This document shows positions 1 through 9,744 of a DNA stretch of 34,848 nucleotides, piece after piece; position 1 is the first letter of the stretch, and each line of letters starts with the position of its first letter. Source of the stretch: Fragilaria crotonensis. Its lineage: Eukaryota > Bacillariophyta > Fragilariophyceae > Fragilariales > Fragilariaceae. The position numbers were made by a program, and so were the translations under genes. The stretch lies in assembly GCA_022925895.1 (NCBI GenBank), contig JAKSYS010000656.1, positions 1-34,848 on the forward strand, given 5' to 3'. Below the pieces are notes generated by a model. It made no database searches, had not been told where the DNA came from, and saw nothing but the letters and a program-made list of their open reading frames with translations.

Positions 1-9
1 TGGTCATAC

Positions 10-58
10 TCCGTAACAGACGGACGCACGCACGCACACAATTAATTTATAATCTAGT
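10..58 (+). repeat. Direct repeat, copy 1
   Basis: A roughly 48-bp segment starting TCCGTAACAGACGG, followed by a CGCACGCA-type run and an AATTAATTTATAAT tail. It recurs almost unchanged, in the same orientation, at 2054-2101. The pair brackets the inverted-repeat element at 197-2053, so it may be part of an outer repeat into which that element sits, or an end duplication. The difference in CGCA repeat number between copies suggests slippage. Confidence 0.7.
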
Positions 59-196
59 AACTTTGAATTCGTACAGTATTGTAGTTCAGTAACGTAACAC
101 ACTGTCGTTCCAGCATAAATTACCGTCCGTTTATGTACTGCAGACCTGTAGTACATGTAATCGACGTAACAGTGCAACAGTACCCCAGAGTGGTCA

Positions 197-2053
197 TATG
201 GCTGGATGCATATTTTGGGTACACGAGGTAGCTCTACGTAGGCCTAGTATTAATTTTTTTATTTCCGACGTCAAAAGTATACCAAGGTTACGGTACAGCT
301 ACTGAATTGGTGATTCTAATCGGGTTGTCAGTGCAGCTTTTGTTCATCTAGCCGAAATAGACCCCAACTGTGGCAATGAAGAAGTAGCTAGTCTAGTCGA
401 TGTACAATATAATGTTCGAGTTTCAGAACCCGCGACGTGAGCGCCAGCGTGACGAGATCTGCACCAACAAAGCAAGGTAATGGCAACAAGATGGTGAGCA
501 GTCATGAGTCATGACCAGGAGGAATGAGCCCACAGTCGAACACCAAGAAAGGGTATGCTGAAATCAAAGTGATTCCATCTCATCCGCCATGCTCTTGATT
601 GCCCGGCTTGTTGGATAAATATAGTGAGGTCTGCTTTAAAGAAAGCAGCATTATGATTGTACGCAACATGATTGCAGGCGACCGCACAACAAAATACATC
701 CGAGATGTGCCATAGTAGCATATTCGTTCAAATTTCTTGGCAGGGTGAGGCAGCCACTCAGAAAGTAGCATTTGATCTTTCAATCAACACCAATCAATTT
801 GAAGTTGTTGACAATTAGGTTTGTATTGGGCAGCAGGATTGTGTAGTTCATGCCAATCTTGTATGAGATATCTTGGCTGGTCATTGACATATCCTGACAA
901 ATCGAATACTGGCCAAGAAGTCCGGTTATTCAAATTGATATTGACATATATCAGCCAATTCTGTCTCTCCCGATTCATGAACTTGAATGGGCAGAGAATT
1001 GGCAACTTCTGGATAGGTTTTACAGCAAAATCTCGAAACTTGCGCACCACCGTGTCGGGTGACAAATGCAAGTGAAGGGCTCCCAGCGTCAAGAAGTTCC
1101 TCACGTGCGGTGTCCATGACTCGAGTCCTGCAGGATGATGATGGGTGATTCCTTATCTCTTAGCAGTGACAACAGATCACGAGATGCCGTGATGCATTGA
1201 TCCAGCGATGGAACCAGGATTGGGCTCTAGTAGCCAAAACGTTTGGAGCTGCTTGCTAGCACCATCAAGGAGCACACCAACAACAGAGGCTTCATCGGTG
1301 ACAGTATCAAATTCATCTTCCCTGTTAGTCTGCTATGACCTTCATCTGTATCCAGGCAATGCATGCCCAACTCATGGCACTTCACATGTCACGTCGTGAG
1401 AGCAAGCCATCGGTCGACACATCGACAGCCAACAAATTGATCCAACGTCTGGGGAGCAAAAGTTCCGAGGAGTGACATTCTGTGAGCCTCTTCCGTCCTT
1501 ATTTTGAAAGGAAAAAGTAGGAATGGTGAAAATGCTTCCAAGAATGTTCCAAACGGAGTTCACCACGTGTTCGCCTCGGGTGGGGATGCTCTAAGGGTTC
1601 GAATCTGGATCCATCCCAAGATCCACTGTCATCGTCATCATGGTTCGTGACATTTGGTATGACTGACACCAACACTCAATTGGGCAACATGCTGGTAACT
1701 GTTCTCTTCATCAGACAACGTTTCTGGAATCACAAGAGAAGAAGGTGCTCCCCCTTTACTGCCATCTCCTGGCGCGTGATCAGTAGAAATTGGAATGGTC
1801 GTGAATTTATCAAAACTGCGTTTTCTGTGGAGCTTCAATGTGCTTTCACTCATGAAGAGCAAGGAGATGATGTAGCTTCAAGAAGCTCCACGGAATATCA
1901 AGAATTGGTTGAGATATTCACTGCCATGGTCAATGGAATGAAAAGCAAGTGATTTGGCGTGTAAATCAATTTTCAATATGCGAGCGCTAAAAAAATAGTG
2001 GTACTAGTACGTAGAGCTCTACCTCGCGAATCCTCTTCGTGAATCCAGCCATA
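197..2053. mobile_element. Possible decayed or non-autonomous DNA transposon with imperfect inverted ends
   Basis: The left end (197-240, starting TATGGCTGGAT and ending GCTCTACGTA) matches the reverse complement of 2007-2053 over about 45 bp at roughly 75 percent identity, with a few small gaps. This is what terminal inverted repeats look like. The 1.86-kb interior has only short open frames; the longest is a 106-aa frame on the minus strand at 784-1104, with further minus-strand fragments at 1638-1862 and 1372-1566. None shows a motif I recognise, and no DDE or zinc-finger pattern can be read. I infer a decayed or non-autonomous cut-and-paste element. No clear target-site duplication is visible, and a chance inverted repeat in repeat-rich DNA is the alternative. 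Confidence 0.4.
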
Positions 2054-2101
2054 TCCGTAACAGACGGACGCACGCACACACAATTAATTTATAATATAGT
2101 A
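2054..2101 (+). repeat. Direct repeat, copy 2
   Basis: Second copy of the repeat at 10-58, beginning directly after the right inverted end of the 197-2053 element. After the shared AATTAATTTATAAT tail the two copies diverge. Confidence 0.7.
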
Positions 2102-3078
2102 GGATATATACACTCGGACGTATAGGTGTGGTGCACAAGTACTTGTAGTCCAAGACTGAGTACAAGTACAAGGTACAAGTACAATACCAGACACTTTCAC
2201 TATGGATAACGCCAACTCCAAGTTTACTACTCGGTACTCGAGTACTCCGAGCTCCGAGTACATACCTGTATAAATATTTCTTGATTGTACGGTACTGTAT
2301 GCATCATGCAGATACCGTCCACTTCAATACGCCAGTAGGAGTGTACGAGTATTGATTTATCCGCCACAGTCTCTAATATGATATATTCATTGGAAACGAA
2401 CACTTTTTGGACCAACATATTACAGCTGCCGGAAGAAGTGTCAAAGTGGCGTCATTTTTGAGGACACAAGTAACAAGGAATAGGTTCGGCCAATCCAGCT
2501 CGATTACAATTTCAGTCATTTAAGCCGTTGGTGAAATCCTACAACGTCAGTCTGGTAATGAGTCACGTTGAAGGAACTCTTCGGATGTTCCTGATGTCGC
2601 TGTGGAAGTAGTCTCGACTTCTGAGTCCGAGCAGGAGTCTTGAAATTGCATTTTTACTTTTACGGAGGAAAGGACACTTGTAAGCCAGGTCTAATACCAC
2701 ACGCACCTTGGCTCAGCTTACTCTGCTGTGAAACCTGAAACCATGTTCACAAGTAACAAGTAATTACCAAAATCCAGAAGATTCACACTCTTTGACGCCT
2801 TCTCATGATCCCGCAGGAAGAGCCACACGGTTCGTAACAGTTTCTAATGACGTAGTTACTATATGGTACGTGGTACTACAGTACTTGTAATCCTAACAAC
2901 ACTGTCGAAGTCAACATTTGTTTACCGTCATCCGCACGGTAGCGGTGGAACGTGCGAGCCCGTGTCCAACAGTATTGTCGGAGCAAATATTCCATTTCTT
3001 TATTGCTTTCATTCATACTTGGCAAGGATTAATCTCATTGCCATTGCCTCTAAAGGCTTTGATTTACCCTTCATAATT
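2102..3078. other. Spacer without a convincing gene; GTAC-rich palindromic tract near 2127-2262
   Basis: No open frame here exceeds about 85 codons and none shows a known motif. The first part is dense in GTAC-centred short palindromes and variants of ACTTGTA and GAGTAC, for example GGTACTCGAGTACT near 2233 and repeated ACAAGTACA around 2160. Similar GTAC-rich DNA occurs at 34600-34848, so this looks like degenerate satellite-like sequence. Confidence 0.5.
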
Positions 3079-3158
3079 AGTAAAGAAGATTTGCTTGGAA
3101 TTACTGTTGCTTTCATCTAGTGTCTACAGGTCTGAAACATGGGGTTAATCAACCCCAT
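3079..3158. repeat. Rearranged repeat, copy 1, with perfect hairpin
   Basis: 3079-3118 (GTAAAGAAGATTTGCTTGG onward) is repeated in direct orientation at 3848-3895, while 3117-3154 (CTAGTGTCTACAGGTCTG onward) is repeated in inverted orientation at 3776-3832. The right part contains a perfect palindrome at 3139-3158, ATGGGGTT-AATC-AACCCCAT, with an 8-bp stem and 4-nt loop. The mixed orientations suggest a small foldback element rearranged by local inversion. Confidence 0.5.
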
Positions 3159-3775
3159 CATTTTTGTACGTGATGCAAGATGCTTTTCTGTACATTTCAT
3201 ATTATGGGCCACTGGAAATAATGCTCCAGTTGCAGTAATCAATGTGATAAGATAACAACACTTTTCTGCATTCATTTGATCCATTTTCCTTGTTCTTTGT
3301 TTCCTGTGGAAGTCAGGGATGTGAAAAAATGCAATACTTCATTTTTATCCCCCAATCAGTCTCTGACTACAGATAGGCAATCATGCGCAGTGTGTGGTAG
3401 ATGTTCTACGCAATATCAAAACAGTTTTTTTCAAGTCCATTTTCATTCAATTCTGCAATGCCAAATTGAGGCTTTGAGACAAACATGCTGAGTGGCCAAC
3501 GTTCGACTATTTTTTGGAGTATCATTACTGCCACTTTTGAGCTAAATTGGATTTGAACATCGTGAGCTGTGGACAATGTGATGTCATGGTCAAAAATGAA
3601 CAATGAAATACATGCATGTTTTTAGCTCAATATTGCGTTTATTAATTGAATAACAACTAACTCAATTGCCTATTTAGGCCAAGCATGTCAGTGTTCCAAG
3701 GAGATAGGCCAAGATGGAGTCCAACAGACATAGGACAAGATAAGTGGAAGCATATCCGAGATTGGCAAATACAGC

Positions 3776-3896
3776 AGGGTTGATTAACACCAAATGGGGT
3801 CAATTAACCTGTCGGACCTGTAGACACTCTAGTAGGTGTCTTTATTTGGTAAAGAAGACTTGTTTGGCATTACGCATTACCGTTGCTTTCTCTAGA
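3776..3896. repeat. Rearranged repeat, copy 2
   Basis: Counterpart of 3079-3158. It carries GGTTGATTAACACC and ACCTGTAGACACTCTAG (the reverse complement of copy 1) followed by a direct-orientation copy of the GTAAAGAAGACTTG segment. The short segment ACACTCTAGTAGGTGT between them is itself an imperfect palindrome. Confidence 0.45.
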
Positions 3897-5672
3897 AGGC
3901 GTTTTGTTTGCATTGCTTCAACAAGCTGGCTCCGTGGGCTTGACTCTGTAGGTCATTCTTCCTATCCCACATCACCATACAATGGCATGTTCTTTTCTAA
4001 CTCACTCTCCTCTTTGTTCCCCTGTTGAACACTTCTTGGTGGACATGAATCACTTCTTTCGTTGTTAGTAGCTGCTGCTACTAAGCATAGCAACAAATTT
4101 GGCGAGTACCGTCAGCCTGTGAGTGGGATTCATTGAGTGGTTGTTACATGAGTGAATGAGTGTAACTAACTGGACCAAGTGTTTGACATGTTGTTGGTCC
4201 AATTGACAACCTGATGTCAAGCGTACTTCACCAAACAGGTGTACAAAAACCAATATTCCATTATTGTTTTTCTGTTCTTAACCTGCCTGATGGTTCATCA
4301 TGTGCAACAGGCCATTGTGATGCTGGAACACTGCAAGGTGCTGATGTTGATTGCAGCAAAGTCAAAGATTTTTGGTCACCTGCAAAAGTGCAGGTTGATT
4401 GTACGTAGGTTTGTAGGTCTGTGATTGTGATCAGCAGAACCCCTTTGTATCAAGACATATCATGTTGCAACGGTGGTCCTTCAATGCAGAGGGACTTGAT
4501 GAAGGATAGAAAAGAAAGTAGATGCAGTGTTTCAGACAGGGCCCAATGCTTTGTGAGTGAATCATTTTGCATACAACATGACTTGGTACAACCTGAATGG
4601 CTAGTACAAGGCTACTTGCATAGTCCTTAGCTACTACGTACTCGAGTACATGTTTAACCCAGCCACAAGTATCACACATAATCCAAGATAGCATATGACA
4701 AATAGAAGGGTGTGCTTTTGAATACAGCACAGAAGGTGGGTGATGGATGACTGTCTGAGTAATTGAAGTTTTTCATCATGGTGATCACCAGTCACTTTGG
4801 GAAACATCTAAGATTAAGGTTACTATGTGCTTGTAAACGTACTCCCAGTACTACTGAAGTTTGAAGGGCATTCTTAACGCGGCAATTTTGGTCGGATGGT
4901 AGGATGATTTTTCGGTCATATTCGTTGTTGAATGTTATTCGACTGTAAAAACTGGAAAAGATGGTAGGTGGCAATTTTGCATCCTATGGTAGGGTGAAAC
5001 AGGCCTGAGCCTGAGGCATTTTTATCCTATCACATACAAGGTGACGTCTTCATATTGCCCTGCATCTTTTTTAAAATATCTGTAGATGTACATTTGGAAG
5101 CATCGTATTTGCTTTTTAGGTGCCCATCATAATGAAACACGAATTCTTCACGCATGATAGACTTTAAACTAGGTAGAAACGAGGTTGTTTTCCTTAGAAA
5201 ATTAAGTTGGATGAGAGGAGGAAAACTGAGTTGAGAAGGAGTAGTAGGATAAAAATTGAGCAATATAATGGTGTTGTCAACATGCGCTTCCCACAATCCT
5301 ACCAGCATCCTATGGGAATATTGCTGAGTGAAGAACGCCCCTGACAATTGTGATTAAAAAGTGAAAGAAGTGAAGGATGGGATGTAGCAAATGAGAATTT
5401 TGTTGAGTTGCTTGATGGGTAGTAAAATAGATGCAGTTGTTTGAATTCAGATGGTGTTATGACTGATGAACTGCTGCTGCTACAGAGATTCAAAACAAGC
5501 TTGCTTTTAATAGGATAGTTGGAATGAGGTGAAAGTTTTTCTCATTTACAGTGAGAAACAAGAGAATTGTGTTGGTAACAATTGAAGGCGAGGAAAGGGA
5601 GACAATTGACTCCTGTAGGTCAGTTGTTGAATGAATCGTCATGACATAGTACATGTGTTGCCCGGTTCTGAA
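3897..5672. other. Spacer without a recognised gene
   Basis: Only short frames on both strands, the longest a 105-codon frame on the minus strand at 5030-5347. None has a recognisable domain, and codon content looks unselected. The minus-strand reading of 5200-5450 shows two loosely similar Tyr/Pro/Ser-rich stretches, which may be a degenerate duplication. I see nothing I can name in this stretch. Confidence 0.4.
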
Positions 5673-5745
5673 GACAGTACTGTACACGCTATACGGTATG
5701 GACCCGTCAAATGTGCAATAATAGGCTCCTGAACCTTTTCTTGCA
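5673..5745 (+). repeat. Degenerate partial copy of the 230-bp MITE-like repeat
   Basis: CTGTACACGCTATACGGTATGG followed by CCGTCAAATGTGCA and TAGGCTCCTGAA resembles the right half of the repeat at 5824-6056 (about 5960-6030). It has several substitutions and a gap, so it looks like an older truncated copy lying just upstream of a younger one. Confidence 0.5.
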
Positions 5746-5823
5746 TTGAAATGTCTTTCCGAGAATGACCGACCGGGATCGATTCAAGAATGCCTCTCAT
5801 AGATGCATAGGATTGTAATTGTA

Positions 5824-6056
5824 TTGTTAACTTCTACCCGTGCAGTACTATAATCTGTTCGGAACCTTTCGCAAGACGATCATGCCCCGAAGGGGCAGCA
5901 TGTTGGTGATATTAGAATAGGATTACAAGAATATAAACGTATGATATCGAGCTTCTCTACTGTACACTGCTACCGTATGGACATGTCCACTACGGTCATG
6001 CATATGTGCATAAACAGTAGCCTGAAAACACGATAGCACGAGCCAAACTTAACAGT
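5824..6056 (+). mobile_element. MITE-like repeat, copy 1
   Basis: A 233-bp unit nearly identical (about 95 percent, with small indels) to 34342-34570 and in the same orientation. Its ends are short inverted repeats: it starts TGTTAACTT and the reverse complement of its end reads CTGTTAAGTTT. It has an internal hairpin, TGCCCC-GAA-GGGGCA, near 5884-5899. There is no coding capacity. High identity between copies 28.5 kb apart suggests recent activity or gene conversion. No clear target-site duplication is seen. Confidence 0.6.
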
Positions 6057-6512
6057 CCCCACAAATTCATCAGAAGGTGCAATATGGTAACTAAATTTTC
6101 ACATGTTCAGTGTTACCGGATAATGGTGTCCGTCTTTCCTGTTCTTACAATGTACATGGTCGAGTAAACAAATATGTTAGCTCAACAATATATTGTTACT
6201 TTTAACCATATCAGCAACATATTGACTTGTTTCATAAACATTTATGTTAACATATTTTGCTTCTTGTTACTTTCTTATAACGACAATACACCATCTTTGT
6301 TAAGTGATTCCGTTGTAAAATGACCATATTTGTTGTCGTTTATGTTGCTTAGTAGATATATATGCTGTTGACTATGTTTCTTTGTAACTATATATGTTAC
6401 TCCTAAATTCAATTGTACAAATCACAATTGTTGATTAAATCCACCTATATTGTTTCATTACGAGTTGCTGATGTTGTTGTCACTTCTAACGAGAAGGCAC
6501 CCGATGCAACGT
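6057..6512. other. AT-rich spacer downstream of gene A
   Basis: No gene seen. From about 6170 to 6410 the DNA is strongly AT-rich, with many short TGTTA, AACAT and ATATAT motifs on both strands (for example TTTATGTTAACATA near 6240). It may be the terminal or 3' flanking region of the element that carries gene A. Confidence 0.4.
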
Positions 6513-8124
6513 CTAGTCATCATCTGAGTCCCAGTCCGCCTCGACAGGCACCATTGCTTCCGCTCTCTCCAACGTGTTATTGGGCGCTGCACCACCTGCA
6601 TCTAGCTCGTCATCCTGATTATCACCAGCATTCTTCTTTCCAGCGCTTGCCCTGCAGAAACGCATCAACTCCTTTTCCATTTGCTCGGCTTCCGGACACG
6701 CCCTGTCCTCTTCAACCACCTTGCGCAATGCATTGAACTGGCTAATTCCGTCGCGACTCCACCCACTGTACTTGCATTGTCCCGTTTTTTTTGTATACTT
6801 TCCCGCCATTCTTCTTGCTTTCTTTTGTATTCCCTGCCCGCTGCCTGTTTCTGCTTCTGTTGTTGTGCTGTTGTTTTCCGTTCTTGGTCCAGTGCCTCCT
6901 GCCTCCTCCTCCGCTACGACTTTCCACTTCTCCAAGTAATTGTCGATTAGCAACAAACCGAAGGCTTCGTCGCTCACACTCACAATTTTGATCCATTGCT
7001 CTCTCGCGCCGCCGAAATGAGCTGTGTTGTTTTGCATTTCTCAAGACGTTCGCACCACAAACACATTCCAAGAAGTTGTTGAAGAACCAGAAGAACGCCC
7101 TTTTTCCCTTTCTGACGTAGATCTCTGAGCTTGCAGAATTCCTCGAATGTGAAGAACTCTTCACCGCGCTTTTGAAGTCTTTGATTGCATCCCTTGCAAT
7201 TTGGGAGCCGGACTGTTCGCAAGTACTTCGTTTTTGGTTCAACGCCTTAGTGAAACATTTTTCGTATGTCAATTGAAACACGTACGGATTCTTGGGCCTC
7301 TCCACCTCTCTCACCTTTTGAAAAGCCTTGGTGAATGATGCTTGACTGGTTACAAACTTGATCCTACGGAACAAGTTGTTTTTGACAAATATCGTAATCC
7401 GCTGTGCCACATTCTTCTCCACTGTCGGAACTTCCAACTCTGCATTAAACTGCAACTCCGCGGCCTGTAATCATTTGTTGCCCTGCTTGGGGCTTTGACG
7501 CCTGAAGTTCCGTCCTCGTCCTCGCTCGGAGGATCAGCCGCACCTTCCTGGGCACGGCGGCTCGACTCCTTACGATTCTGTTGCTGACGTTTCAAGGAGT
7601 TGCTGCGACGACGAGAATCCTCGTCATCGCCCGATGATTCGTCATCTGGTGAGTCATGAATAGCATCGGGGTTCGAGGAACTTTCTTACCCCCGCCTCGG
7701 TATCATCATCCCTGTCGCCATCAGTAGATTTGTAGGACGAGTCATCATCCGAGTCCTTTCGTTCAGAACCCGGGTTGTTGCGTGGTGGGGGCGGAGCCCT
7801 TTTTGCTTTTGCCCTGTTTGTTTTCTTCCTCTTTGCCTTGCCGCCCGAACCAACAACACGCTTTTTTCCCGGTTTCTCCAGCTCAACTGTCTCCACAGGG
7901 TCCGTTTGCTGTACTGTCTCCAATAGTTTTGCACGTTTTGCCGCCTTCCTTTTCTCCTCTTTCAGTTTCCTCTTTGTCCGCGCCGTTGGTGTTTCGGGTT
8001 CACCGTTCCTGTCTAGACGAACGCGTCCGCCTTGTCCTTGTTTGCTCCGAGTGCGCGTTGCTGGTGAGGATTCCAGAATGTTTGTCACCACTGGAGGCAT
8101 GACGGCTGCAATGGACAAGTACAA
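6513..8124 (-). CDS. Gene A: hypothetical protein of an unknown multicopy family (frame-broken)
   Basis: A single locus read right to left through several overlapping frames. The start at 8124 opens a low-complexity basic and acidic region (Lys/Arg-rich, then Asp/Ser-rich) of about 150 residues, followed by a Gln/Arg-rich linker. The conserved part then reads: a VKNNLFRRIKFVTS block (about 7390-7350); a YEKCFTKALNQKRSTCEQ block; an ECVCGANVLRN block; SDEAFGLLLIDNYLEKW (about 6980-6930); and GWSRDGISQFNALRKV (about 6765-6720), ending in an acidic tail. Gene D at 19.8-21.2 kb shares the first block and the last two. Function is unknown to me. The basic N-terminus would fit a nuclear protein, and the W...G...FN pattern is only loosely reminiscent of Myb/SANT-like modules. 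Frame switches sit at runs of T (7030-7033, 7101-7105, 7170-7173), so the gene may be intact in the organism. Confidence 0.6.
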
Positions 8125-9744
8125 AAAGCAAGCAATGGGTTAGAAACAAGTCTGACTGGTACGTTTCAATTCGCAGCAAGTGTGAGTTCAATAACAAGAT
8201 TGCAATTTTTAGTCATGTACTCTTTTTTTTGAATCAGAGAACAGTTTTGGAAGCGTGCACTTGTTGTCCTGTTTGTTCATCATGTAACTGTACATGATTT
8301 GAACATAAATTTATTATGTTCAATTTTAACAATAATTTAACATGTGCATGTCATTTATGTTGTTTGAATGTACTTGCGTGTTCACTACATAACGTCGTAA
8401 ATGTACAGTTTCATCTACTTGGATGGATATGTGTAAGGTTTTGAATATATACGACATGTGTGTAGTGCAGTCTTGTTTTGCATGGGCGGCCTCGCCAATC
8501 ATGTATCGTCAGTACTGGTAAATGTCGTACGCAGCAGTGGTACTATTAGTTCGTGTATATATGTTTATTAGTAAGGTGTATACAAATATATTTATTAACA
8601 TATCTTTGAATATGTGTGTCGCGTTGAATACATAGGTGGATTATGAATCTTATGACAGTTTGAGACACGAATCATAAAAATTCGACTACTGTCGATACGT
8701 ATGCTGCAGTACAACGGCCATGTAGCAGTATGCAGTCCAGTCATGGGAAACTAATAAATCATACATACATGTAAATAAGCATTCTCTTTTTTGACTACTA
8801 AACTTGATTAAGTACAACATACTTATGCGATGTGTATGTCATTTTATTATACATATACACGGATACTTAATTAACATTGCTACGAATTAAATCTATGTAT
8901 TAAAACCATGTATATATGGCTGTACTCGTGCAATTACTCTAAGTAAATGCACCTCATTTAAAGGTCTTGCTTGGAGTTCCCATGTGTGAAGTTTCCTTTT
9001 TTTGCATAGCACGCAGTGTATCTTGTTTTGCCTGTTTTCTGCGCGCACTGACACCAAAAATCACAATCTGGTGTCAGAGTACTTCTATGAAGTACTTCGT
9101 TCATTGATTGTGTTTCGCAACATAACGTCGCCGTCGGATCGTTCTCGCTTCCTTTGAGACAAATTGACAGTCCGCGCCAGGAAGCGCGTTGATTGCTTTG
9201 TCAAAAAGGACACGGAACTGGCATTGTGCGGCTCACTAGCATCTAAGGGCCAAAAATCGAAATAATGCAGTACTTACGAATGCTCAAGTTCGTACAAACT
9301 TAAAAAGGTAGATATTTAGCCGATTTTAGTACATAACCACAATTTTGTTTCCATATTTTTCCACAAGCTCATACATCCGTACTCGTTAATATACGTGTTT
9401 GTCTATTTATTCAAATTAGTCGTTCTACGTGTTTCTCAACCTATGTACTAATCAGTACCAAATCACGTCTAAGGATTCGGATTGACATTTGAGTTGGTAT
9501 TTCTGAAGTCAATACGGATAAATGAGATTTGTGTTTCTTCCTTATGTGTGCGCTCAAACACGTCATCCCTGTTTGTCAGTATGCATGACCAGTTTTCATT
9601 GGTTGTCCATGAATTAATGTTGATATTGTTAGCCAGTGTTGTGAAAGCAGCCGTTTGATGACACACCCACTTGCAAACACGCAGTGACGCAAACACCACG
9701 TTTATTATCTCTCACAACATAAACAATTCAATCACTCTCAAAAC
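8125..9744. other. AT-rich region between divergent gene A and the KDZ transposase
   Basis: A 1.6-kb gap without a convincing gene. It separates the start of gene A (leftward) from the transposase start (rightward), so it must hold both promoters and possibly an element end. It contains many TATA-like AT tracts (8560-8600, 8780-8900) and ACATGTA-type palindromes. From about 9100 to 9240 it is more GC-rich. No terminal inverted repeat matching the right side of the KDZ unit could be found by eye. Confidence 0.45.
9048..9097. repeat. Two adjacent hairpins
   Basis: CTGACACC (9048-9055) pairs perfectly with GGTGTCAG (9070-9077) around a 14-nt loop. Directly after it, AGTACTTC-TAT-GAAGTACT (9079-9097) forms a second perfect stem. 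Adjacent stems upstream of a transposase gene could be transposase-binding or regulatory structure, but a random palindrome in GTAC-rich DNA cannot be excluded. Confidence 0.5.

Noticed and set aside
784-1104. 106-codon minus-strand frame in the inverted-repeat element
   Set aside because: Looks somewhat protein-like but has no recognisable motif and no continuation I can support; not called as a gene.
3276-3491. Short frame with CAVCGRCSTQ, like a zinc-finger tail of a piggyBac-type transposase
   Set aside because: Only two or three Cys pairs in a 71-codon frame with no transposase core nearby.
7775-8143. Plus-strand frame rich in Phe, Leu and Ser that looks like a membrane protein
   Set aside because: It is the reverse complement of the Lys/Glu-rich N-terminus of gene A.
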